A stretch of DNA of 64,000 bases, from the NCBI GenBank assembly GCA_030220185.1, contig JASPKZ010001235.1, positions 1,278,501 through 1,342,500 of the forward strand. Reading direction: 5' to 3'. The notes beneath the pieces are model-generated. The model saw nothing but the letters and a program-made list of their open reading frames with translations, did no database searches and was not told where the DNA came from. Below, piece after piece: positions 10,867-21,059 of the stretch. The stretch is from Diploptera punctata. Lineage: Eukaryota > Arthropoda > Insecta > Blattodea > Blaberidae. Position 1 is the stretch's first letter; every line of letters begins with the position of its first letter. A program made the position numbers and the translations under genes.

Positions 10867-11048
10867 TTTGTTCTTCTTCACTTCATGGGCTAGGCAAATT
10901 GCCTGTTCCGCCTCACAGTTGTTCTGTCCATTTTTTCACTGGCCTCTTGGCTGGTAGTTGAATGCTGCTCTTGGTAATCTTGTTACATTCATTCTTTCCA
11001 CATGTGTAAACCATTTCTCTCTATGTTCCATTGATTTTCTCATCCAAT

Positions 11049-11089
<41 letters not shown>

Positions 11090-11400
11090 ACTCTGTTCTT
11101 ATATCCGATCCATTCTTGTGCAGCCTTTTGTCCTTCTAAGGAAGTTCATTTCTGCGCTTTGTATTCTAGTTTCCAATTTTTTGGTCATTACCCAAGTTTC
11201 ACTCCCATAAAGTAATGCAGGAACTGCTAATGTTTTATAAAACTTCAATCTAGCATCTCTTCTTGTTTTATTCTTTAATGTTTTATGTATAGTTCCGCAT
11301 AGCATTTGAAATTTGGACAGTTTCATATGTATGTCTCTTTCAGTTTTTGTGTTTATAGTAAAATTACAACCCAAATAATTAAAATTTGTTCCACATGCTG
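10867..11400 (-). mobile_element. LINE family B fragment interrupted by (TA)n
   Basis: The minus strand at 11099-11374 encodes MGCNFTINTKTERDIHMKLS, FQMLCGTIHKTLKNKTRRD, FYKTLAVPALLYGSETWVMT and AEMNFLRRTKGCTRMDRI, the family B signature. The 3' end at 10867-11040 reads, on +, cttcatgggctaggcaaattgcc and recurs at 17160 and 33205. A (TA)n tract at 11049-11085 splits the two parts. Confidence 0.8.
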
Positions 11401-11824
11401 CTACAATAATTTGTTAGTGTTTTTAATATTTTTTCTTCGAATATCTGTAGACTGTCATTTGAACTAGAATTAGCTGGTAATTATGTTGACATAAATATTG
11501 TGTATCTTTGAATGGACATAAAATATCCCTATTTAATTTACAATAAATTTAAAAAATGTTCATGCACATACTTGAGTAGGTACATATCAATATTTCATAT
11601 TGATAAACTGGTTGATTGCGTGCCGCACGTAGGTTGTTGCATGCAACACAAGTGTTCGGCACTTATGACCTTGGTAAGTAGATGCCTTATTTGGTTTATC
11701 GCAGTAATTAAAGAACTATTAATTCATAAATAGGGTCAGAAAATTTATGTCCTAAAAGACGTGCTAAATATGCAGCAAATATGCCTTTAAAAACCTCTAA
11801 AATGTTGATAAAATGCACTAAAAT

Positions 11825-11825
<1 letters not shown>
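11401..11825. other. No gene recognised
   Basis: AT-rich spacer. It is followed by (TG)n then (TA)n at 11826-11857, abutting a SINE-1. Confidence 0.45.
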
Positions 11826-11857
<32 letters not shown>

Positions 11858-11858
11858 C

Positions 11859-12153
11859 TCCTGCCCGAAGGCAGGTCCTTCACTGCAATCATATCATTTT
11901 CATGCTATGCTTGCAGCTTTACTAGGGAATTGTAGGTGTGGTAGCTTCCCGTTGCTTTCCACACCGGTGAAGGATGATGATGATGGCCATATGATTTCGG
12001 GGACCGTTTGGGCCTTAAAGTTTTCCTGACATTTCTCTTACAGGTGAGGAAAAACCACGATAAAAACCTTACCCAGAAAAACTGCCCCGACCGGGGATCG
12101 AACCCGGGCCCGCTACGTGACAAGACAGCACGCTACCTCGAGACAACAGCGGT

Positions 12154-12157
<4 letters not shown>
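11859..12157 (-). mobile_element. SINE-1 copy b
   Basis: This is SINE-1 in reverse, with ctgcccgaaggcagg at the left, the cacaccggtgaagg body, and the tRNA-like head with gatcgaacccggg near 12100. It lies between a (TG)n(TA)n run on the left and a (TA)n run at 12158-12196 on the right. Confidence 0.85.
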
Positions 12158-12198
<41 letters not shown>

Positions 12199-12204
12199 CT
12201 ATAT

Positions 12205-12512
12205 CCATCCATAGTAATTCTGCTCGAAGGCAGATCCTTCACTGCAATCATGGCATTTTCATGCTATGCTTGCAGCTTTACTAGGGATTGTAGATGTGGT
12301 AACTTCCCGTTGCTTTCCACACCGGTGAAGGATGATGATGGCCATATGATTTCGGGGATCGTTTGGGCCCCAAAGTTTTCCCGACATCTGTCCTACAGGT
12401 GAGGAAAGACCCCGACAAAAACCTCACCCAGAAAAACCTCCCCGACAGGGGACCGAACCCGGGCTCGCCACGCGACAAGGCAGCACGCCGCCTCGTGACC
12501 ACAGCGGTGGAC
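12205..12512 (-). mobile_element. SINE-1 copy c
   Basis: A second reverse SINE-1 lies only about 48 bp from copy b, separated by (TA)n. It runs from ccatccatagtaattctgc to agcggtggac. The head carries several C-rich substitutions, for example cgaacccgggctcg. Confidence 0.85.
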
Positions 12513-12540
12513 ATATATAGGCCTATATATTTGAATATTA

Positions 12541-13138
12541 CTTACTAACTCACTGAAAATATCGAACCCGTGGGTTCATGGTCGCGCAGTAAAGCTCTCC
12601 ATATAACCAATCATCCCCTATATGAATTATGGAATTGTGGTTAATTTTATTCTCCCACCTCATTCTTGGTCTTCATATTGGACGCTTTCCCTCTGGTTTT
12701 CCTATAAGTAGTTTCCATGTCCTCTTCTCATTCTCCATTCGTCCTACATGTCCTCCCCATCGCAGTCTACGAGACTTTACTGACCACTTTACTTATTTCA
12801 TCTGTTTCCCATAAAGATCATGTAGTTCTCTGTTAGTAGTATTCTTCATTCACCTGTCTGGTTAAATAGAAATATTGATAAAATTCCCTTCCATCCTTAC
12901 TTTTCCATTAAAGACACTTTCGGGTTCTTAATTTTGTTCTAAAACTTTTTCTAAGAACTTATTTTCAAGTAAGTTCTAGTAATTTTTTTCTCCCTTAAAG
13001 GAGGGTGCATGTTTCGCATCCATATGTGGAAGAATATATATTTTTTATTTTCAATTTAACGTTTTTTTAAAGGAAATTGGGATGACAATAGTCCCTATAG
13101 TGCGTAATAGTATGCACTTCCAGAGTTGAGCCTATCTT
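12541..13138 (-). mobile_element. LINE family A fragment
   Basis: The 3' end reads on + cttactaactcactg followed by atcgaacccgtggg, the family A terminus. The copy continues through the GHVARM region (about 12690-12780) to a piece ending near agttgagcctatcttcc. An unrelated segment of about 60 bp sits near 12865-12920. Coding is destroyed. Confidence 0.75.
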
Positions 13139-13144
13139 CCTAAT

Positions 13145-13740
13145 TAATAATAATAAGTACGCTTCATGGCTTTCCTAGGAAAAGACCCAGTTCGCAGTAA
13201 AATTGTTGTTAATAATAACATATTAGAACAAACTAACACATTTAACTACCTCGGATACCAAGTTACGTACGAAGAGGAAAAAGATTTTAGTCAAAAAATT
13301 ATAACATTTAACAGAGTAACAGGAATTATAATATTTTCAAGCCAAACACAATACAGTAACAGACACGAACTAGAATTTATAAAACACTGGCCAGATCCAT
13401 ATTATGTTACGGCAGTGAGGCCTGGACAATTCGCAGTGTAGATGAACAAAGACTAACTGCGGCACAAATGAAATTTTTGAGACGTACTGCAAGTTACTCA
13501 AGAACAGACCATAAAAGAAATTCTGAGATTCTCAGAGAATTACAAACAGAATCAGTCATGGAATATGTACAAAAATACAGAACAACTGGAAATCTCACTA
13601 AGAAGAATGAGCAGAACAAGAATACCACGTCAAATCTTAAATTACCAGCCACCAGGCAATAGATATTTGGGCAGACACTTCAAACGTTGGATTGAGACCG
13701 TAACAGACCACTAGGTCTATCACATGAAATAAAGAAGAAG
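13145..13740 (+). mobile_element. LINE family B fragment
   Basis: The frame at 13166-13441 starts MAFLGKDPVRSKIVVNNNIL and NTFNYLGYQVTYEEEKDFSQ, the region just after the RT domain. A second frame at 13468-13662 gives MKFLRRTASYSRTDHKRN. The 3' end closes with agaagaagaag. A shift between the two frames and loss of the tail make it dead. It relates to the copies at 14273 and 56290. Confidence 0.75.
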
Positions 13741-13894
13741 AAGCAATAAAAGTATTAAGAAGGAAAAGAGAATATCGATAGTTTGAGAAAAAAACATTAT
13801 TGACATTAATTTATCTCGTAGGAAAAGCTCATTACTCTATTCCACTACAATTCTTATGGGATATTCGAGAAAAATGCAGATAGACAACTGGAAA

Positions 13895-14272
13895 GAATAA
13901 ATGTTTTATATATTTTTAGTTTAACATTTTTTTTAGAAAAGTTGGGATGACAATAGTTCCTGTAACGCATAATAGCTTGCGTTTCCAGAGTTGAGCCTAT
14001 GTTTAATTGCTTTCTACACTTTATTCCTGTTTGTTGTTTTTGTTCCTAGATATTTGAATTCAGCCATTTCTAACAAAATTTCCCCCAACTTTCATTGACT
14101 GTCCATTTCCATTATAAAGTTTATAATTTATTTATATTTGTGGTCATATATATAGTTGGTCAATATTGACTTCCAGTCCAAATTTCTTAGAGTTATTTAA
14201 TAGAATATGTGTTGATTTTACTATTTCCTGGCTCTTGCCTAATAATACTACATTATCAGCTTGTACCAACAT
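13895..14272 (-). mobile_element. LINE family A, part 1 of a split copy
   Basis: The plus strand shows the reverse of the RT-to-C-terminal linker: tttagtttaacattttt, agagttgagcctatg, tatttgaattcagcca and gacttccagtcc. It stops at cattatcagcttgtaccaacat (14251-14272), which is repeated at 15028-15049, where the copy resumes. A family B LINE inserted between. Confidence 0.8.
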
Positions 14273-15027
14273 CATCATCATCATCATCTGCATTCATGGA
14301 TTAGGTCTGTTGACCCGTTCCGACTTCAGCCCATCTCTTTCTAGGTCTGCCCACATCTCGGGTGCCTTTGGGTTTGTTATTTGTTTTGGATATCTATCTC
14401 AATTCATTCTGTCTATGTGTTGCTTCCATTTTTGTCTATATGTATCTATTTTATCAGTTATTGCAAATATTTCAAATTCCTGTCTTATTTCTGTGTTCTT
14501 GATTCTGTCTTCCTTAGTGCACCTTTTAACAGATCTCAAAAATTTCATTTCTGCCGCCGGTTATCCTACTTAGATCTTAGATCTTGTTTTTTATGTATCC
14601 AGGCTTCTGAACCATAGAGCAGTACCGGTACTGCCAACGTTTTGTAAAATTTCAATTGGGTATCTCTTGTTTTGTTATTTAGTGATCGTTTTATCGTACC
14701 ACATATTCCCTGGAATTTTGCTATTTTATTAGTTATATCATTATCATAATTAAATGAAATGTCACATCCTAGATAATTGAGATGGTTCACCTGTTCTATG
14801 ATTTTGTTTCCTATTACTATTTTGGATCTGATTTGATTTTTCCCTTGGAATACTAATAATCAAAAATATTATTGATATAACAAATAAAAGGACAAGAAAA
14901 ATAAATCGATTAATATTCAAGTCCCCATGTATATAATGCCATTACCTTAGCTTTTCTATGGATATTTTGAGATTATATTGTTCACTTATATTATGTAGTT
15001 TAAAAATATTCCTTTGAAGTTGGTATT
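14273..15027 (-). mobile_element. LINE family B nested inside LINE family A
   Basis: The minus strand at 14566-14790 encodes NHLNYLGCDISFNYDNDITN, FQGICGTIKRSLNNKTRD and FYKTLAVPVLLYGSEAWIHK. The 3' end lies at the left and closes in (GAT)n (atcatcatcatc on + at 14271-14286). The insertion is bounded by a 22-bp duplication of family A sequence, 14251-14272 and 15028-15049. The 5' end is truncated just after a QRNIFKLHNISEQYNLKISI-like stretch near 15000. Confidence 0.85.
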
Positions 15028-15049
15028 CATTATCAGCTTGTACCAACAT

Positions 15050-15245
15050 ATTTATTAATACTTGTAAACCTTCTTTATCATGTAAACATTGTATGGCTTA
15101 CTCTAAAATGAAACTGAATAGCAGAAGTGATAGTGCATCTCATTGTTTTAACCCGTTGTGAATTTTAAAAGTATTTGAAAACTATTTTCCTATCCACACT
15201 TCTAACATGCGAGTAAATATCTTTCTGCAAAGTTCTATCCAGGGT
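15050..15245 (-). mobile_element. LINE family A, part 2 of a split copy
   Basis: This resumes the RT palm and thumb region of the copy begun at 13895. On + it reads gatagtgcatctcattg (reverse of the DALSPL motif) and caacccgttgtg equivalents. It is 5'-truncated before a poly(A) run at about 15266-15285. Confidence 0.7.
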
Positions 15246-15372
15246 TCAATTCATTCATCCCCGAAAAAAAAAAAAAAAAAAAAAACCAGATAAGACTATT
15301 TATTATTTTCTTAATGGACACTATTCTTTATGCTAATTACAAGATAAGTAAATTCTTCATTCTATTAACTAT

Positions 15373-15906
15373 AATAATGTCGTCCCAACTGCTTTAAAAA
15401 AATGTTAAACTGAAAATATATAAAACAGTTATTCACCCAGTTATATTATATGGATTCGAAACATGGACTCTTGCTTTAAGGGAGAAAAGAAGATTACGAG
15501 TATTTGGGAACAAAGTTCTTGGGATTTTTTTACCAAAGAGAGTTAAATAGACAGGTGAATGGAGTAACTACTTAATAGTGAGCTACATGATATGTATAGG
15601 AAGCCACATATAATAAAATAAATTAAGTCTCGTAGACTGCGATGGATAGGACATGTGGCACGTATGGGGGATGAAAGAGGTGCATGGAAGCTTCTTGTAG
15701 CAAAACCAGAGGGAAAATTCCCAGTTGGTAGACCAAGAATAAGGTGAGAGAAAAACATTATCTATGATTTGAGACAAGTAGATTATACAGGGTATGATTA
15801 GAAGACATTAGCTCAGGATAGGGATGTATGGAGAGCTTATGTCCGCGCGGCCATGAACCTACGGGTTCGATAGAAACAGTGAGTGAGTTAGTTAGTTAGT
15901 TAGTTA
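15373..15906 (+). mobile_element. LINE family A fragment
   Basis: The plus strand covers VILYG.ETWTL-like sequence (ttatattatatgg), a GHVAR block (tggataggacatgtggcacg) and the 3' end cctacgggttcgata..cagtgagtgagttagttagttag. Multiple stops are present. The tail shows several TTAG repeats, probably the native end of the family. Confidence 0.8.
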
Positions 15907-15954
15907 TTAGCTATAATAAACAATTTTGTTTTGGATAAGTCCAAAATCGGCCGC

Positions 15955-16240
15955 GGCGGACTAGTGGTTATGATCCTTGCCTCTGGTCCGGAGGGTCGCG
16001 GATTCAAACCCGGCCGGGATCAATGGATCTTTTAGGACAGAAAAATCTAAGGAGCAAGTCCTCCGGGAGGGACTTTAAGCCGTGGGTCCCGAGTCTGAAG
16101 ATTATCAGGCTCGTAAAAGATTCAAGCCTGAATAAAAATGCCTCTAAGCAAAATTTACCGAATTTTCCCGTCCTAGTACTACCTTGGTTTCCTAGATGGC
16201 AGTATGAGGCGGAACGCTGACCACGGACCACTCAAAATGA
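15955..16240 (+). mobile_element. tRNA-derived SINE-B copy
   Basis: It begins gcggcggactagtggttatg (box-A-like), followed by gcggattcaaacccgg (box B), then a body with gggatcaatggatctttt, gtcctccgggaggga and ccgtgggtcccgagtctg. A related copy lies at 59098-59285, with the shared elements gggatcaatgg and cgtgagtcccg. Confidence 0.65.
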
Positions 16241-16599
16241 CATCTATACGAAAACAAGTGTAACTAAATTAGTATGGTTCAAATTCTTCCCTGTAGGGGG
16301 AGAGCGCCTAAATCTCTGTTAAGGGAAAACATGGGCTTACAAGAAGATAAGTCCAAAAGGGGGAAGTTGTCTGGGAAAATATAGATATATCGACATATCT
16401 TGTTTGTGCCAGTTTTGGACCTAGGGTTGAGTGAATTATTATTTTCAAGGATTATCTGTTTATGATTAAAAAATCTGGCAACATCATCACAGATTACATT
16501 ACTGAGGATGGTAACTTTATACCTGATAAAGTTATATAAGGTGTGTTTTTTCAGTAGTGGTAATTTGATAAAAACCTTCAAGGTTAAAACGTGTTTTTA
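16241..16599. other. No clear gene
   Basis: A 100-codon minus frame (16279-16581) is open but shows no domain I can name. It may belong with the adjacent possible Penelope-like fragment. Confidence 0.3.
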
Positions 16600-16884
16600 T
16601 TAATTTAACATTACATATTTCTTCTGTGATCCTAGTGGAAGAAGTAATGAGCTCTTATGCCTGGAATTATGTTTAATAGGAAGGGCCTTTACTGCAGAGG
16701 AAGTCATGACCGCGTTCAATGGCAGTTGTGTATTTTTACGGTTAAAGATCTTCGCCCTTTCCAAGAAATGTATATATTTTTTATTCTTGATTATCGCCTT
16801 TGACCTTCCGGTATGGGTGACATATCTGATGGAAATGCTACCGATGACGTTGCTCATAGTGCTTAGGCAACATTTAGGACCCAA
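16600..16884 (-). pseudogene. Possible Penelope-like element C-terminal fragment
   Basis: A 94-codon minus frame contains YVTHTGRS, then KKYIHFLERAKIF and QLPLNAVMTSS. The order (a GIY-YIG-like Y[IV]..TGRS string, then I..LE...I and a terminal LN) resembles the C-terminal endonuclease region of Penelope-like retroelements. This is pattern judgement only. The catalytic residues are not complete. Confidence 0.3.
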
Positions 16885-16955
16885 GAGAGACGAACAAACA
16901 GGCGAATGGAGGAAACTAAATGAGTTGCATGGTCTTTATGGGAAATCAGATGTAA
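16868..16955 (+). mobile_element. LINE family A scrap
   Basis: The string cccaagagagacgaacaaacaggcgaatggag corresponds to the GPKRDEQTGEWRKL part of family A. It ends abruptly at gggaaatcagatg, where Jockey-like sequence starts. The resulting 138-codon frame (16706-17122) is a chimera, not a gene. Confidence 0.7.
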
Positions 16956-17386
16956 ACACACGTTCGAGAGAAAATTTAACTCTAGCTGTTCCTCTACATC
17001 GAACATATCACTATTCTTCATCCTTCCTTGTTTCAGCCACCCGACTCTGGAATTCCTTCCCATCGTATATCAAGGACTGCCCCACTCAAAAACAGTTAAA
17101 AATTCACTATATATTTCCGTAGACACTATATAATATATAACCGTGTTCCATATATACTTTTCTTCTTCTTCTTCTTCTTCTTCGCTTCACAGGCTAGGCA
17201 AATTACCTGTTCCGCCTCACAGTTTTCTGTCCATCTGTGTACTTTTGTTATTCCTTTATATTTTAAATTTTATTTACCAAGCAAATTACTTAATCAAATT
17301 ATAGCTTATTATTAGTATTATTATTATTTTCTTTATTTTCCTTGTCAATTCTATATTGTGTAGATTATACATATTATGTAACATTA
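16956..17386 (+). mobile_element. Jockey/CR1-like LINE, 3' part before SINE insertions
   Basis: This region encodes SRENLTLAVPLHRTYHYSSS and SATRLWNSFPSYIKDCPTQK, matching 5010-5150. A (CTT)n-headed scrap of family B 3' end (17160-17232: cttcacaggctaggcaaatt) is inserted within it. The sequence continues to atgtaacatta, where SINE-1 copy d entered. The 3' end resumes at 18066. Confidence 0.8.
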
Positions 17387-17731
17387 TGTCCACCGCTGTG
17401 GTCTCGAGGTAGCGTGCTGCCTTGTCACGCAGCGGGCCCGGGTTCGATCCCCGGTCGGGGCAGTTTTCTGGTGAGGTTTTTGTCAGGGTTTTTACTCACC
17501 TGTGAGACAAATGTCAGGGAAACTTTAAGGCCCAAACGGTCCCCGAAATCATATGGCCATCATCATCATCCTTATCATTATCATCATCATCATCATCATC
17601 CTTCACCGGTGTGGAAAGCAACGGGAAGCTACCACACCTACAATTCCCTAGTAAAGCTGGAAGAATAGCATGCAAATGCTATGATTGCAGTGAAGGACCT
17701 GCCTTCGGGCAGAATTACTATGGATGGATGG
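17387..17731 (+). mobile_element. SINE-1 copy d
   Basis: This is a full-length plus-strand SINE-1 with head gtccaccgctgtggtctcg, box B gggttcgatccccgg, a long (CAT)n core and the end tactatggatggatgg. It is flanked by 11-bp duplications with one mismatch: atgtaacatta (17376-17386) and atgtaatatta (17732-17742). A 108-codon frame over it (17342-17668) is an artefact. Confidence 0.9.
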
Positions 17732-17752
17732 ATGTAATATTAATGAACATGT

Positions 17753-18064
17753 GTCCACCGCTGTGGTCTCGAGGTAGTGTGCTGCCTTGTCACGCAGCGG
17801 GCCCGGGTTCGATTCCCGGTCGGGACAAGCTCCTGAGTGAGGTTTTTTCGGGGTTTTTCCTCACCTATAAGAAGCTTAGGGCGCAACGGTCCCCGAAAAT
17901 CATCCGGCTATCATCATCATCATTATCATCATCCATCACGATGTGGGAAGCAACGGGAAGCTACCACACCTATAATTGCCTAGTAAAGGTGCAAAACATA
18001 GCATGGAAATGCCATGATTGCAGTGAAATACCTGCCCTCGTGCAGAATTACTATGGATGGATGG
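17753..18064 (+). mobile_element. SINE-1 copy e
   Basis: A second full-length plus-strand SINE-1 lies 21 bp after copy d. It is flanked by perfect 11-bp duplications aatgaacatgt at 17742-17752 and 18065-18075. Part of its left duplication overlaps the right duplication of copy d. Body changes (cgggacaagctcctgagtg) match the subtype of copy i at 51754. Confidence 0.9.
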
Positions 18065-18065
18065 A

Positions 18066-18186
18066 ATGAACATGTAAATAATTCATAATTGTTATTAAAT
18101 GTATAATTTAACCTGGTGAAGTGAAAGAGAAGACCTTACGGTCTTAACGGCATCAGGTAAAATAAATAAATAAATATAATAAATAA
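18066..18186 (+). mobile_element. Jockey/CR1-like LINE 3' end
   Basis: The 3' UTR and tail of the LINE interrupted by SINE-1 d and e: gaagaccttacggtcttaac, then aggtaaaataaataaataaa. It is nearly identical to 5405-5465. Confidence 0.85.
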
Positions 18187-18191
18187 TAAGA

Positions 18192-18260
18192 ACAGATAAG
18201 TCTTGTAAATAGCAATGGGCAGAACATCTGGCTCGAATGGGGAATAAAAGTCCTTCCAAG
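18192..18260 (+). mobile_element. LINE family A scrap (GHVARM region)
   Basis: The strings agataagtcttgtaaatagc and aatgggcagaacatctgg correspond to IKSRRLRWAGHVA. Nothing of the family follows. Confidence 0.6.
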
Positions 18261-19084
18261 TTTTTTTTATTTAAATCTTATACATGCAACCTGTTTAACA
18301 TATGGCATTTTCGCCATACTGCGGAAAAAAATACTCTCAGCGTTTAACAGCTAACAATTTAATTGCAAGAAAAAAAACTTCCTGAAAGCACCAGCTCGTA
18401 TCCAGTTTTACAAAGATTGCTTGTCCGAGGTTTCTCTGCTGTTTGAATCTGCACTAACTAGGTGGGGCATGTGGTTATCGGCAGTTTCATTTTATCAGAA
18501 GATTTTCTACCAAGTAAAATAAGTGGTTGCAAGACTTTAAGATATAGATAAGTACGCATGTGTCCGTGAAGAAAAAATGATATTTCAAAGTGATAAAGTT
18601 TTTCAATGTTGAATTCCATTCATGCACATTTTAATACAATTTCAAAAGCTATTGAGAGCTTAGAATATTATGGCACATTCCTTCACGACTCATTTGAACT
18701 TCGTTCACGACGAATCAACATGTTCATTTAATTCTGCCCCTGGCGAAATTGGCAGAGATTATTAAATGCATGTTGGAAATGGGGTTGAATTCGAATCCAG
18801 GAGTAAAGAAGATTCAGTTAGTTAATCAGTAATTGAGTGAAAATAGACTATCTTTACCAGAAAATGTTCCGAATCGGTTGGCGCCATTGAAAAAAGATTG
18901 TCCAATCAGGTCAGTTGATATAGGAAGGTCATTCTCAGCGTATAAACTCATTTTGGCAGATAATTTACATAGTTTATCTTCAGAAATCTTACTTCCGATT
19001 GGATCTTCTTGATTACTTTTGACTTTTGTACTGATATTCTCATTCCAAAATCTTTTAATATTTTACGCAAATCTTAGGAGTAAT
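18261..19084. other. No gene recognised
   Basis: AT-rich single-copy-looking DNA with no recognised ORF, SINE or LINE. Confidence 0.45.
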
Positions 19085-19480
19085 AAAGAATAATTGAAAG
19101 CTAAATTAGTACAAAAATTCACAAGAATAAAAATATACAATACTTTGGCAATACCCTCCCTTTTATACGGAAGTGAGATTTGTACATTAAGAAAAAGACA
19201 CAGGAGCAGAATCAAAGCAACGGAAATTAAATTTTTCAGGACAGCAGAATACAGTCTTTTAGATCGAAAAAATAATGAAATTTTTTAACAATTAGAAATA
19301 GAATGAGTAGAAGAAAAACGCAACAGATATAATAAATTAAACTGGTTAGACCATGTAAAAAGAATGGGTAATTAAAAAATCCCAAAAATGATGCAATGTA
19401 AACTCAAAGGAAATCGTCGACCAGGAAGACCGCTGGATGAGGCCGAAACGGATCTACAAAGGCCTAATTCGTGACGAATG
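19085..19480 (+). mobile_element. LINE family B fragment
   Basis: The frame at 19094-19288 gives KIYNTLAIPSLLYGSEICTL and EIKFFRTAEYSLLDRKNNEI. Downstream are a degraded GH.KRM block and ggaagaccgctgga, then an end close to gatgacgat. It is 5'-truncated and inactive. Confidence 0.75.
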
Positions 19481-20140
19481 ATGACGATCTTTAGAAATCA
19501 TAGAAACATTCCTGGTTGTTTATTGTGATGCTATTTTCTGTAAATAGGTAAGTGAATAAAGTGACCTATTTCTTAAGAGCATTTTGTTTTATTTCTAGTG
19601 TATTTTCTATCGATTTTTAGAGCAATTTGTATGCATATTTCGAGTGTTGTTAGTGCAAAGGCTATATATCCAGCCCCTAATAATTAAATCGTGATTTCAT
19701 CCTGAACGTGGGAGAGAACATCACTGAAATATGATTGTGCAGTATCCTGGAATCTGTTAGATCCGGATATGACATAGGCACCCTCTCCGGATGATTCAGT
19801 GGCGTGAAGTATAAGATACAAAAATATCTCACACGTATATAGAGTATGAAATAACTAAATAAGGCAAGTTTAGATCCAGTTTTCCCACTGAGTGATGAAG
19901 CATCATCTGGGTGACCAACATCATGTTACAACGGGTGCCAGGTGGCTGCAGAATCGCCAGGGGCAAGGTCGTTTAGGTTACAGGTTCGTTCCTCCTTGTC
20001 TGGGAAACAAAATATATCCAGCCAACTCTGTAATTCCCGTCTTTATATGACCAGGATCATATCCTAGCATATAACCATACGAACTAGAAAATCATACTAC
20101 CAAGAGTTTCTTTAGTAACCATTTATTCATAAAACTTTAA
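19481..20140. other. No gene; possible weak tRNA-like SINE near 19955-20040
   Basis: Mostly unrecognised. The strings gccaggggcaaggtcg and ggttacaggttcgttcctcc might be a degraded tRNA-derived head, but the match is poor. Confidence 0.3.
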
Positions 20141-20144
20141 TAAG

Positions 20145-20570
20145 ACCCATTAAAACATGATACCGAAACATGGGTCTTAAATAAAAATACATGCAAACTA
20201 CTAGCAGTATTTGAAAGGAGAAGGATTTTCGGAGCAATTGAAACAGAGGATGGATGGAGAGCCAGATACAACGATGAGATATATGATTTGTATAAGGAAT
20301 TGAATTTGGAGACATGTATAAGATGTCAAAGATTAAGATGTATAGGACATATCACAAGGGAAGTGAAGATTGTCTTCAACAACAATCCAGATGGAACCAA
20401 ATTAACAGGAATACCAAGATGATGGAATTGTGTACAAGCAGACGTGAAAGGATTTGGAATAAAGAACTGGAGGTAGTTGGCGATGGATAGAGAAGTATGG
20501 AAAAAAAGGTATAGGGGAGGTTAAGGCCCATTTGGGATGTAACACCAAATAATAATAAGAAGATAGAATA
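20145..20570 (+). mobile_element. LINE family G fragment
   Basis: The plus strand encodes, with stops, TETWVLNKNTCKLLAVFERR, IFGAIETEDGWRARYNDEIY and RCQRLRCIGHITRE. It ends gggatgtaacaccaaataataataagaag. This is a LINE C-terminal region related to families A and F but distinct in sequence. Confidence 0.65.
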
Positions 20571-20929
20571 ATAATTGATAATATATCCAAAATGAGGAGT
20601 TATTTAGCAGCAAATCCATATCAGTTTAAACAGCAAGTTATAGGTATTGAATTCCGTTACTTCAAAATTTTCATCATTTGTTGTTGTGTTAATTGCCATT
20701 TAATAATATATTTCTATTTTTAACCATATATTCGGTTTGAATGGCACTGAATTCAAGCTCCAGTTTCTTAATCTTTATCCCATTTGCCTCAAGACGAATT
20801 CTGTCCATGTCTGTTTTATAATCTTCAATGCAGAACATGAACAAAGCTCTAAAAATAAAGATCTAACTGTACAATATTTTGAGAGACTGTTCATTTAACA
20901 CATTGGTCATTTTGGTCTAGTAATTACCA

Positions 20930-21005
20930 TGCTCGCCACTGGTACCTAAAGTCACAGGTTCAATCCCGGTCATTGTGGATGGAATTTAAGGACATATTGC
21001 ATATG
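20930..21005 (+). mobile_element. tRNA-derived SINE head (SINE-D)
   Basis: The strings tttggtctagtaattaccatgc and tcacaggttcaatcccggtc form box-A- and box-B-like segments spaced as in a tRNA. They are followed by gtggatggaatttaagg. One copy is seen, so assignment is tentative. Confidence 0.45.
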
Positions 21006-21059
21006 ATGTCCTTCTTTGATTATGGTTTGGCGTAAGTTGTTTTACCTTGTTTATAATCT

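Noticed and set aside
16706..17122. 138-codon plus frame
   Set aside because: Chimera of unassigned sequence, a family A scrap and a Jockey-like fragment.
17342..18069. Two open frames over the SINE-1 pair
   Set aside because: They follow the SINE sequence; SINEs do not encode protein.
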